A DNA stretch of 64,000 bases from Ruegeria_C sp041537905. Its GTDB lineage: Bacteria > Pseudomonadota > Alphaproteobacteria > Rhodobacterales > Rhodobacteraceae. The notes beneath the pieces are model-generated. The model was not told the DNA's origin and did not search any database. It saw only the letters and a list, made by a program, of their open reading frames with translations. Position numbers and translations under genes: made by a program. The DNA is taken from the NCBI RefSeq assembly GCF_041537905.1, contig NZ_JBGRUO010000001.1, forward strand, positions 372,001-436,000. The letters run 5' to 3'. This document shows, in pieces, positions 36,794 through 45,073 of this stretch (its first letter is position 1; each line of letters opens with the position of its first letter).

Positions 36794-38719
36794 TCATTGC
36801 AAATCCGATGCAAGCGCCGAAAGCGAAGGGTCATCAGGGTTAGCCGAAAGCGCCCGGTCCAGCACCAGCCTTGCGGCATTCGACCCTCCTGTTGCGGCAG
36901 CCAAGCGGACCTGCATTACCCAGGCGTCCATACGTTGCGGGTCGAGAAGCGTCACTTCTTCAAAAGCCTTTTGTGCGGCAGGTAGGTTGCGCATCGTGAG
37001 TGCCATCCCCCCAAGAACGAGGTGGGTTTCGGGGAAGTCTGCGCGGTTGATCAACGAGGTTCTCCATTCGGACAGAGCCTGTTGCAAGCTCTCCTGTCCG
37101 TCACGGGGCATCTGCGTGCCCCTTGCTGACAGCATTGCCCGTGCCGCGGCAATCCTGACAACCCGGAACGGGTCCTCCACCAAAGGCAATATCTCGGCAA
37201 TCTCAGTCGGGTCTGCATCGCTTAGCAACCCAACAGCGCTGGCACGCACCATCGGATCGGGATCATCCAACAGCCCAACCGCCAAATCCCTCACCTGTGG
37301 CGTCGCATTCTGTTGTAACAACCACAACGCCGTTGCGCGTATGATGGCGGGCCGGGCAGCATCGCGTGCCAACTGAGCAAGGTCATTGCCAGCTGCGACC
37401 GGATCGGTGCGTGCCGCTGCAAATATTTGCCCGAAATGTGCACCTCGATTGACGCTTTGCGGATACCAAGCCTCTAAGGTCCGTGCGGCCCATTCGGCGG
37501 TTCGATCCGAATGGCAATCGGTACAGGTATCCGGGGCGTCTGTTTCCTCCGTAAGATCGGGCCTTGGAATGCGAAAACCGTGGTCCCGGCGACCGTCAAT
37601 GCCCATGTAAATCTGTTCTGGCATATGGCAGCTTTTGCAGGCGGCACCCTCTGACTCCATGGGATGAAAATGATGGGAGGGATCGTCATAGAGGGCTTCC
37701 GTCAAGCCAGGAAACTCTTTTCGCCCCGCTGGCGAATGACACTGGGTACACACACCGTTGCCATCCGCGATGAGCGTTGCGGAATGCGCTTCGTGGCAAT
37801 TGGTGCAACTGACCCCGCTGGCATACATCTTGGATTGCAGGAACGAGCCATAGACATAAACTTCGTCCAATATCTGACCGTCCGCATGGTACAGACCGGG
37901 CCGCAGCAGGGCGAGGTTGTAGTTGTCGTGATACGGCGTTCCCGGCAGCGGGTTGCCATCACCAAACGCCTCTCGGCGGGAATGACAGGTTGCGCATTGC
38001 TGGACCGTCGCCTCAGCCCCCGCATTGAAATCCATGGTCAGTCCGATGGCGCTCAGCAGCCCTCCATCATTGGCAATCTCACGCCCGGCGGCCCAGTCCA
38101 GATGGGCCGAGCCCGGACCATGGCAGGCTTCGCAGCCGACACCAATTTCCGCATGGGTCGAGGCGTAGGTACGGGTATTCGGATCATAGTTCTTTTCGAA
38201 CCCGGTGGCATGGCATTCCGCGCATCGGGCGTTCCAGTTTTTGTAAGGGCCGGTCCAATGTAACCCGTCATCCGGGGGTAAATCTTGATCTGGGTAGAGG
38301 TGATACCAGCGTTCCTTTTCCGCGTCCCAGACCACGTCAAAGCTTTGCAGCCGACCCGGTTCGGTTTCGAACAGGTATTGCTGAAGCGGGGCAATGCCCA
38401 CGACGGAATGCACCGGGTATTCGGTTGTAACCCCGTCCTTTTCGGTAACCGTTGCTCGGTACTGATCCCCATCGGCGCCGAACTGGACACTCATGCCATC
38501 ATGGCTAAAGGATGTGTCGTCGAAGTCGGCAATCACCGTGCCAGGTGACGGCGCGGTCCAGGCCAGCGCGTGATGCGAGCCGCTCCATGCGGAGGCGGCC
38601 TCGACATGGCACTCAGCGCATTCCGATGAGCCGACATAGGCAGGCTCTTGCGCGGAGGATACAGTCGGGGACCCCAGACAGGACACGCAGGCGACGAGGG
38701 CCCATCTGATCAGCGGCAC
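36794..38719 (-). CDS. Exported eight-haem cytochrome c with C-terminal HEAT/TPR-like repeats
   Basis: About 641 residues. Eight CxxCH haem sites are present: CAECH twice, CEACH, CATCH, CTNCH, CTQCH, CKSCH and CTDCH. A signal peptide ('WALVACVSCLGSPTVSSAQ') directs it to the periplasm. After the haem region, residues about 450-640 form helical repeats of HEAT type ('VRDLAVGLLDDPDPMVRASAVGLL') and TPR type ('LPAAQKAFEEVTLLDPQRMDAWV'). It is the last gene after the sulfatase and HAD genes. The start is unclear: GTG at 38719 is used. A GGGGAAGGAC site lies where an ATC codon (38743) would give a better signal peptide, so non-AUG initiation is possible. It probably shuttles electrons; partner unknown. 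Confidence 0.85.
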   Translation of the reverse strand: MPLIRWALVACVSCLGSPTVSSAQEPAYVGSSECAECHVEAASAWSGSHHALAWTAPSPGTVIADFDDTSFSHDGMSVQFGADGDQYRATVTEKDGVTTEYPVHSVVGIAPLQQYLFETEPGRLQSFDVVWDAEKERWYHLYPDQDLPPDDGLHWTGPYKNWNARCAECHATGFEKNYDPNTRTYASTHAEIGVGCEACHGPGSAHLDWAAGREIANDGGLLSAIGLTMDFNAGAEATVQQCATCHSRREAFGDGNPLPGTPYHDNYNLALLRPGLYHADGQILDEVYVYGSFLQSKMYASGVSCTNCHEAHSATLIADGNGVCTQCHSPAGRKEFPGLTEALYDDPSHHFHPMESEGAACKSCHMPEQIYMGIDGRRDHGFRIPRPDLTEETDAPDTCTDCHSDRTAEWAARTLEAWYPQSVNRGAHFGQIFAAARTDPVAAGNDLAQLARDAARPAIIRATALWLLQQNATPQVRDLAVGLLDDPDPMVRASAVGLLSDADPTEIAEILPLVEDPFRVVRIAAARAMLSARGTQMPRDGQESLQQALSEWRTSLINRADFPETHLVLGGMALTMRNLPAAQKAFEEVTLLDPQRMDAWVMQVRLAAATGGSNAARLVLDRALSANPDDPSLSALASDLQ

Positions 38720-38757
38720 TGATGATCGAGCGGCTATCTTGATGTCCTTCCCCGGTG

Positions 38758-39732
38758 CTATTGCGCGCCAGTGTAGATGCGCGACCAATCCTTGGCCATA
38801 TCGACAATGAGCCAGCCCAAAGCCGGGCCGTTCGCCAGCCCATCGCATAGTCGACCGATATGGCTGTCACAGGCATAGGCCACTTCGCGTTCGCCATCCG
38901 TATGATGCACAATCAGACCAAGCCGGGGTCCGTCGCCCGCCGTGGTCCATTCGACCATCGCGTAATCGCCGTCCGAGTTTCCACCAGCAATGATCGGTCG
39001 CTTGCCGATGATCCGGTCGATATTGATCGGCTTACCCTCCTTATCGTCGACAAAGCCGATTGCGGGTTGCTTCACGATGGTTGGAACGCCGTCGATCACC
39101 TCATAGGAAGTTTCGGTATAGGTGCCGATGACCTGTTCGGCCGGGATGCCATAGGCGGCCTCGGCAAAGACGCGCATGAAATGGATGCCGCCGCCGGACA
39201 CGATATAGGTCTTGAATCCTTCGTCGCGCAAATACCGTAGCAATTCCACCATCGGCTGATAGGTCATCTGGTCATAACGCAGCCCGGTGACCGGGTGGTT
39301 GGCCGTGGCAACCCAATCGGCAACGCTGTCCTGAAAGTCGTCGACGCTCAGGCCACTATGAGTTGCGCCCAGAACCTCGATCACCGCCTCTTTGCCACCT
39401 TCCGCAAGAGCCGAATAATCGCCCTCTGCCGCAGCCTTGAGAACATCAGAGGTAATCAGGTCTGGATCGTCCTGTGCCATCTTCTGAAACGCGTCGACCG
39501 CGTAGATCAGCTGGAAATACACCGGCTGTTCGCCCCAGAGCGTTCCGTCATTGTCAAAAACGGCGATGCGGCCGGAGGGCGTGACATAATCATCGGATGC
39601 GGTATCCGTAACGTTTTCGACGAACGAGATGATCCGCGCCTTGCTGTCGGTGTCATTCCAGGATGGCAAAGGGTCTGCAAGCGCCACAGACGCGTTGAGC
39701 AAAAACGAAAGGATCACAAAATGGCGGAACAT
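38758..39732 (-). CDS. Exported HAD-superfamily phosphatase-like protein
   Basis: About 324 residues with a Sec signal peptide ('MFRHFVILSFLLNASVALA'). The HAD nucleophile motif is 'IAVFDNDGTLWGEQP' (DxDGT), motif II is 'TYIVSGGG', and motif III/IV is 'KPINIDRIIGKRPIIAGGNSDGDY' (read as GKRPIIAGGNSDGDY). These enzymes hydrolyse phosphate esters in the periplasm. It follows the arylsulfatase gene by 75 bp and precedes the multihaem cytochrome. The ATG at 39732 is preceded by GGAAGGTGCCTTGTT. Substrate unknown. Confidence 0.87.
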   Translation of the reverse strand: MFRHFVILSFLLNASVALADPLPSWNDTDSKARIISFVENVTDTASDDYVTPSGRIAVFDNDGTLWGEQPVYFQLIYAVDAFQKMAQDDPDLITSDVLKAAAEGDYSALAEGGKEAVIEVLGATHSGLSVDDFQDSVADWVATANHPVTGLRYDQMTYQPMVELLRYLRDEGFKTYIVSGGGIHFMRVFAEAAYGIPAEQVIGTYTETSYEVIDGVPTIVKQPAIGFVDDKEGKPINIDRIIGKRPIIAGGNSDGDYAMVEWTTAGDGPRLGLIVHHTDGEREVAYACDSHIGRLCDGLANGPALGWLIVDMAKDWSRIYTGAQ

Positions 39733-39807
39733 AACAAGGCACCTTCCCGGTCTGAAAGGAGAAGGGCCGCCATCATGCAGCGGCCCAGTTTGGTTCAATA
39801 ATGAGTG

Positions 39808-41382
39808 TCAGTCGCCCACGGGCGCGATCATCTTTTCCATCACCTGTTCCAGATTGAAGCTGGCGGCCTTCTGGCGCGGCGGGAATTCCTGGAACGTCGC
39901 CAGGAAATTGCCCACATATTGCTGCGCCGGCACCAGGAAATAGGCCCGATTCAGCAACCAGTCATAGTAGGTGTTCGAGGTCCGGTAGGCGCGCTCATAG
40001 GGATCACGGCGCAAGTTGATGATCAATGGGATGCGCAGCTCGGTCCATGGTTCCATCCAGGCGCGCAGGGTGCCCCATGCCTTCTGCTCAAGGAAAATCA
40101 GCTTCCAGTCGTCGTAGCGCAGCGCCGTCAGGTCGCCATCATCCGAGAAATAGAAAATCTCCTTGCGCGGGCCTTCTTCCACTTCGCCCTTGAAATAGGG
40201 CAGGAAATTATAGCCATCCAGATGCACCTTGTATTCACGCCCGATGGCCTGAACCCCGCCCTGAATCAACTCTTCCTTGATGTTGTCACGGCCCGCAGCG
40301 GCCAGATAGGTCGGTAGCCAGTCCATATGGTGCATGATCTCGTTCGAGACCGATCCAGGCTCGATCAGGCCGGGCCAGCGCACCATCGAGGGCACCCGCC
40401 AGCCACCTTCCCAGTTGGTGTTCTTTTCACCCCAAAATGGCGTCATCGCGGCATCCGGCCAGGTGTTCATATGCGGGCCATTGTCGGTCGAATAATGCAC
40501 GATTGTGTTGTCGGCGATGTCCAACTCGTCCAGCAGATCCAGCAATTGTCCGACATGCATGTCATGTTCCAGCATCCCGTCCGTGTATTCGTCGTTGCCC
40601 GGGTTGCGCCGATCATCGGCCACATGGGTGCGGAAGTGCATCCGCGTGCCGTTCCACCAAACATAGAAGGGCTGCCCCTGCTCGTGCGAGCGCTTGATGA
40701 AGTCGATGGCGGCGGCGACGGTTTCGTCATCCACCGTTTCCATGCGCTTCTTGGTCAGCGGGCCGGTATCCTCGATCGAGCCATCGGCCTTGGACTTGAT
40801 CACCCCACGCGGGCCATAGGCCTCGCGGAAGGTGCGGCCATCGGCCAGAACCTGATTGCCGGGATAGTCTTCGTTCTCGGGCTCTTCCTCGGCGTTCAGA
40901 TGGTAGAGATTGCCGAAAAACTCATCGAAACCATGGTTGGACGGCAGGTGCTCATCCTTATCGCCCAGATGGTTCTTGCCGAATTGTCCAGTGACATAGC
41001 CTTCGGCCTTGAGCAGCCCTGCGATCGTCGGGTCTTCCTCTTGCATCCCGAGATCGGCGCCCGGCAGGCCCACCTTGGACAGCCCGGTGCGGAACACCGA
41101 CTGCCCCATGATGTATGAGGACCGTCCGGCAGTACAGGATTGCTCGCCATAGTAGTCGGTAAAGATCATGCCATCATTGGCTATTCGGTCGATATTGGGC
41201 GTGTGATACCCCATCAGACCCATCGTATAGGCCGAGATGTTGGACTGACCGACATCGTCACCCCAAATAACAAGAATATTGGGTTTTTGCTCTTGCGCGG
41301 TGGCGGGCACGGCCAGAAAAACCGCGCAGGTCAACGTCATTAATGGACGCATAAAGCGCCGAGGTTCAAAGGCAGCAAACAT
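39808..41382 (-). CDS. Exported arylsulfatase-family sulfatase
   Basis: A 524-residue sulfatase with signal peptide ('LMTLTCAVFLAVPATAQ'). Metal ligands 'ILVIWGDDVGQSN' at the N-terminus and the formylglycine site 'SCTAGRSSYIMG' (C-x-A-x-R) are intact, followed by 'TGQFGKNHLGDKDE' and 'YSTDNGPH'. It hydrolyses sulfate esters in the periplasm and needs formylglycine conversion of the Cys; no generating enzyme is encoded in the window. First gene of the sulfatase-HAD-cytochrome operon, divergent from the moxR-bat operon. Confidence 0.9.
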   Translation of the reverse strand: MFAAFEPRRFMRPLMTLTCAVFLAVPATAQEQKPNILVIWGDDVGQSNISAYTMGLMGYHTPNIDRIANDGMIFTDYYGEQSCTAGRSSYIMGQSVFRTGLSKVGLPGADLGMQEEDPTIAGLLKAEGYVTGQFGKNHLGDKDEHLPSNHGFDEFFGNLYHLNAEEEPENEDYPGNQVLADGRTFREAYGPRGVIKSKADGSIEDTGPLTKKRMETVDDETVAAAIDFIKRSHEQGQPFYVWWNGTRMHFRTHVADDRRNPGNDEYTDGMLEHDMHVGQLLDLLDELDIADNTIVHYSTDNGPHMNTWPDAAMTPFWGEKNTNWEGGWRVPSMVRWPGLIEPGSVSNEIMHHMDWLPTYLAAAGRDNIKEELIQGGVQAIGREYKVHLDGYNFLPYFKGEVEEGPRKEIFYFSDDGDLTALRYDDWKLIFLEQKAWGTLRAWMEPWTELRIPLIINLRRDPYERAYRTSNTYYDWLLNRAYFLVPAQQYVGNFLATFQEFPPRQKAASFNLEQVMEKMIAPVGD

Positions 41383-41658
41383 GTTTTCTAACCCTGTTCG
41401 AGAATTCGGTAACGAGCTTAGCTTACACGGAAATTTGAGTGTGTGTGTTAAAAATTGATTTGTGGGGGTGTCCTAATTAGTCTGGACCTCAAGCGGAGTG
41501 TGACTCCGTTCGCGATATGGATGCGTTTGAAAGCTGATTGAATTCAATATTGTAACCACAGGAACATGTTCTGCTCTTTCTCGCAAGGATTGAGTAGCGA
41601 TGCTAGCCCGCTCGCTTGAGGCGTAAAAACAGATTTTGGGCAATGACGGAGTATCTCC
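41383..41658. promoter_or_regulatory. Divergent promoter region between arylsulfatase and moxR
   Basis: 276 bp serving two divergent operons. It is AT-rich next to the sulfatase (about 41430-41465). A perfect palindrome, CGGAGT-GTG-ACTCCG, at 41494-41508 is a possible operator. No gene is recognisable. GGAG near 41648 is the moxR ribosome-binding site. Confidence 0.45.
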
Positions 41659-42642
41659 ATGTCCGCACATGAACAGATCCTCGATCTCAAAGCCCGGATG
41701 GGTCAGTCCATCATCGGTCAGACCGAGGTGGTCGAACGCTTGCTGATCGGCTTGCTGGCCAACGGCAACCTACTGATCGAAGGGCTGCCGGGGCTGGCCA
41801 AGACACGCGCCGTCAAGGCGATGGCCAAAAATCTGGACGCGCAGTTCAGCCGCATCCAGTTCACGCCTGATCTGCTGCCTTCGGATGTCACCGGAACAGA
41901 GGTCTACGTTCAGGGCGGCGGCACGTCCGAGTTCCGGTTTGAGCCGGGGCCGATCTTTGCCAATATCGTGCTGGCAGATGAGATCAACCGCGCGCCGGCC
42001 AAAGTGCAGGCCGCACTGCTTGAGGCGATGGAGGAACGCCAGGTCACGGTGTCGGGCACGACGCATAAGATGGAACCCCTGTTCATCGTCATGGCCACGC
42101 AGAACCCTATCGAACAGGAAGGCACCTATCCACTGCCAGAGGCACAGATGGACCGGTTCCTGATGCATGTGAATATCCTCTACCCCCCGGTTGAGGACGA
42201 GGTCGAGGTCATCCGCCTGGTCCGGGGCGAAGAACAGTCGGCCAGTCAGCCAACAAAATCCAACACGGCCAAGCCCTCCCCCATTCTGCAACAGGCCGTC
42301 TTTGATGCGCGTGCGGAAATCTCGGGCATTCACGTTGCGGAGGCGATGGAGCGTTACTTTGCCGATCTGGTCTACGCCACGCGGACCCCCGAAGCCCTGA
42401 GCGAGGAGTTGGCCAACTGGATCGAGGTCGGTGCCAGCCCGCGCGCCTCAATCGCTCTGGACAAATGCAGCCGCGCGCATGCCTGGCTGGCCAGGCGCGA
42501 CTATGTCGATCCGCTCGACGTCCGGGCCATTGCCCATGACGTTTTCCGCCATCGCATCACATTGAGCTACGAGGCGCAGGGCGCTGGCCTGTCGCAGGAT
42601 GATGTGACCGACGAGATCATCAAACTGGTTGCCCTGCCATGA
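41659..42642 (+). CDS. MoxR-family AAA+ ATPase
   Basis: A 327-residue MoxR ATPase. Walker A is 'EGLPGLAKTRAVKAMA', Walker B 'IVLADEINRAPAKVQAALLEAMEE' (core VLADEINRAP), sensor 'VMATQNPIEQEGTYPLPEAQ'. It begins a six-gene operon with DUF58, DUF4381, two VWA proteins and BatD. Such MoxR/VWA sets (Bat operons) are thought to act as chaperones for periplasmic or membrane protein complexes and stress tolerance. Overlaps the next reading frame closely. Confidence 0.92.
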   Translation: MSAHEQILDLKARMGQSIIGQTEVVERLLIGLLANGNLLIEGLPGLAKTRAVKAMAKNLDAQFSRIQFTPDLLPSDVTGTEVYVQGGGTSEFRFEPGPIFANIVLADEINRAPAKVQAALLEAMEERQVTVSGTTHKMEPLFIVMATQNPIEQEGTYPLPEAQMDRFLMHVNILYPPVEDEVEVIRLVRGEEQSASQPTKSNTAKPSPILQQAVFDARAEISGIHVAEAMERYFADLVYATRTPEALSEELANWIEVGASPRASIALDKCSRAHAWLARRDYVDPLDVRAIAHDVFRHRITLSYEAQGAGLSQDDVTDEIIKLVALP

Positions 42643-42673
42643 CGGCAGGCCTTTGGCCGAGGATGCTACGCCA

Positions 42674-43618
42674 ATGATGCAGAAGGCAGCGATCACAGAA
42701 CCCGGGCATGATCCCCGTATCCATGTCGACCTGCACCAGTTGGTCGCGCTCAGACGGCGTGCCTCGCGGCTGACCTTCCTGCCCCGGCAACCGGCGAATT
42801 CGGTTCTGAACGGCCGACATGCCTCGAAACTGCGCGGCCGGGGATTGAATTTCGAGGAACTGCGCGCCTATCTGCCCGGCGATGATATCCGCACGCTGGA
42901 CTGGAAGGTAACAGCCCGCACCGGTACGCCCCATGTCCGGGTCTATACCGAAGAACGCGACCGTCCCACGCTGCTGCTGGTAGACCAGCGCATATCGATG
43001 TTTTTTGGCAGCCGGGTCTACATGAAATCCGTCATCGCCGCCGAGGCCGCCGCCATCGCTGCGCATCTGGTGTTGGCGCAAGGTGATCGGGTCGGCGGGC
43101 TGGTCTTTTCGGACGACGCCATCGCCGAACACCGGCCCGTACGCTCGCCCATGGCCGTGCGTCGGATGCTGGCCTCGATCGCTGACGCCAACGGGCGGCT
43201 GTCGGCCCGACGTCAGGCCATGCGGCCCGACCTGTTCAACCGGATGCTGCGCTCCGCCGCCCGGATTGCCAAGACAAACTATCTGGTCCTGATCTTCTCG
43301 GATTTCGACGGTGTTGATGCCGCGTCCGAGCCCCTGATCCGCAGGCTCGCCAAGCATAACGACCTGCTGCTGTTCAACATTGCCGACCCGATGGCCACGC
43401 AAATGCCAAAAAATGCACGCCTTGCCATCTCGGATGGCGCCTTGCAGGCCGAGATCGACACCTCCTCTGCTGAGACCCACAGGCAGATAGAAGCTTTTGC
43501 GCAGGATCGGCTCGCGCTTATCCGGGGCTGGGCACAGAAATACCAACTGCCATTTCTGCCGTTATCGACGCAATCCCCTGCGCTGGATCAAATCTCGCAT
43601 CTGTTGGGGGCGTCATGA
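42674..43618 (+). CDS. DUF58-domain protein
   Basis: A 314-residue DUF58 protein. The signature 'GRGLNFEELRAYLPGDDIRTLDWKVTART' (core GDDIRTLDWKVTART) followed by 'VYTEERDRPTLLLVDQRISM' is diagnostic. DUF58 proteins are VWA-like partners of MoxR ATPases. It starts 32 bp after moxR (ATG 42674, a second ATG follows at once) and overlaps the DUF4381 gene by 4 bp. Confidence 0.9.
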   Translation: MMQKAAITEPGHDPRIHVDLHQLVALRRRASRLTFLPRQPANSVLNGRHASKLRGRGLNFEELRAYLPGDDIRTLDWKVTARTGTPHVRVYTEERDRPTLLLVDQRISMFFGSRVYMKSVIAAEAAAIAAHLVLAQGDRVGGLVFSDDAIAEHRPVRSPMAVRRMLASIADANGRLSARRQAMRPDLFNRMLRSAARIAKTNYLVLIFSDFDGVDAASEPLIRRLAKHNDLLLFNIADPMATQMPKNARLAISDGALQAEIDTSSAETHRQIEAFAQDRLALIRGWAQKYQLPFLPLSTQSPALDQISHLLGAS

Positions 43619-44091
43619 ACCCGGAGCTGCAAGGCCTCAACCTTGTCGAACTGATCGACCTTTTGGAGCCCGCGCCGGAACCTGCGCCAATCTCGATGAT
43701 GCCGCAAACCGTTGGGTGGATCTGGCTGGGGCTGGCACTCACCTTGCTGGTGGGGTGGCTGATCCGGCGGGCCGTAAAGCATCGCCAAGCCAACGCCTAT
43801 CGCCGTGCAGCCTTGGGCGCGCTCGCAGAGGCGGGGGATGATCCAGCGTGCGTCGCCGATATCCTGCGCCGCACCGCATTGAGCGGATTTCCACGCGGCG
43901 AGGTTGCGGGATTGACCGGCAAGGATTGGCTGCGCTTTCTCGATCAGACCATGGGCGGCGACCGGTTTTCAAATGGGCCCGGACGCGTCGTCGCGCAGGC
44001 CCCCTACCGCCCGGTCCCGGCGTCTCCGGAGTTGACCCAATTGGCGCGCGACTGGATCGCAACGCATAAACAACCAAAGCAAGAGGCCTGA
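43615..44091 (+). CDS. DUF4381-domain membrane protein
   Basis: A 158-residue protein with one membrane helix near residues 38-58 ('WIWLGLALTLLVGWLIRRAV') and a cytoplasmic helical tail ('DWLRFLDQTMGGDRF'). Size, topology and place between DUF58 and BatA match the DUF4381 component of Bat operons. It overlaps DUF58 at ATGA. Probably a membrane tether within the MoxR/VWA complex; no activity known. Confidence 0.86.
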   Translation: MNPELQGLNLVELIDLLEPAPEPAPISMMPQTVGWIWLGLALTLLVGWLIRRAVKHRQANAYRRAALGALAEAGDDPACVADILRRTALSGFPRGEVAGLTGKDWLRFLDQTMGGDRFSNGPGRVVAQAPYRPVPASPELTQLARDWIATHKQPKQEA

Positions 44092-44092
44092 G

Positions 44093-45073
44093 GTGATCAC
44101 GTTGGTGCATCCCTGGCTCCTGCTCCTCCTGCCGTTGCCCTGGCTGGTCTGGCGGTTCCTGCCGCCACACCGCGAAGAGGTCACGGCCATCCGAGCCCCC
44201 TTTTTCCGGCAGTTGACGGAAGCGGCGGGCACTACGCCGCAAGCTGGTGCGGCGGTTCTGCACCGGAGCCGCGTTCAGATGATCGCTGCATTCCTCATCT
44301 GGACAATGATCGTGATCGGTCTGGCGCAGCCTCAGCGGCTGGGCGATCCTATAGTGATCGAAGAATCCGCCCGCGATGTCGTTCTTGCCCTCGATATCTC
44401 GGGCTCTATGGATCAGCGGGATTTCATCGGCGAAAACGGGCAAAGGATGCAACGGCTGTCCGCTGTCCGCGATGTACTCAAGACCTTCATCGCCGAGCGC
44501 GACGGCGACCGCATGGCCCTGATCGTTTTCGGCACGCGCGCCTTTGTGCAGGCCCCTTTCACCGAAGATCTGCAAAGTCTTGACGGATTCCTTGATCAGA
44601 CCCAGGTGGGGATGGCCGGGCCAAACACCGCCATCGGAGATGCAATCGGTCTGGCGATCCGCATGTTCGACAGCAGCGAAGTCGAAGAGCGTCTGATCGT
44701 CCTGCTCAGCGACGGTGCAGACACCAACAGCCGTGTCTCGCCAGTGAATGCGGCAGAGATTGCCGCCGACAAGGGCGTCGTCATCCAGACCATCGGTGTG
44801 GGCGACCCGGAAGGGGCCGGAGAGGAGCGCGTCGATCTGGCTGCGCTGGAAGATATCGCCAGCCGCACCGGTGGCGCATTCTTTTACGCCGATGACAGCG
44901 CGGCCCTGTCGCAGGTCTATGACCAGATCGACGCCATGGCCCCGCGCATCGTCGAAGAGACGAGCTATCGTCCGACCCTGTCGCTTGTGTGGGTGGCCAG
45001 TCTGTTCGCCGCCTTACTGGGTGTCGCGACGCTTATTGCTTTGCTCGTTTCGCGGTCTCGGAGGCTGGCATGA
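44093..45073 (+). CDS. BatA-like membrane VWA protein
   Basis: A 326-residue protein: N-terminal membrane helix ('WLLLLLPLPWLVWRFL'), a second helix near 65-80, a VWA domain with intact MIDAS 'VLALDISGSMDQRDF' and 'VLLSDGADTNS', and a C-terminal helix. This is the BatA layout (aerotolerance operon). The start is GTG at 44093, one base after the DUF4381 stop. It overlaps the BatB gene at ATGA, so the pair is translationally coupled. Confidence 0.9.
   Translation: MITLVHPWLLLLLPLPWLVWRFLPPHREEVTAIRAPFFRQLTEAAGTTPQAGAAVLHRSRVQMIAAFLIWTMIVIGLAQPQRLGDPIVIEESARDVVLALDISGSMDQRDFIGENGQRMQRLSAVRDVLKTFIAERDGDRMALIVFGTRAFVQAPFTEDLQSLDGFLDQTQVGMAGPNTAIGDAIGLAIRMFDSSEVEERLIVLLSDGADTNSRVSPVNAAEIAADKGVVIQTIGVGDPEGAGEERVDLAALEDIASRTGGAFFYADDSAALSQVYDQIDAMAPRIVEETSYRPTLSLVWVASLFAALLGVATLIALLVSRSRRLA

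Noticed and set aside
41494..41508. CGGAGT-GTG-ACTCCG palindrome considered as a member of the mobile palindromic family
   Set aside because: It has neither the CCCTYTC nor the CTGYCGGG ends; more likely an operator or chance hairpin.
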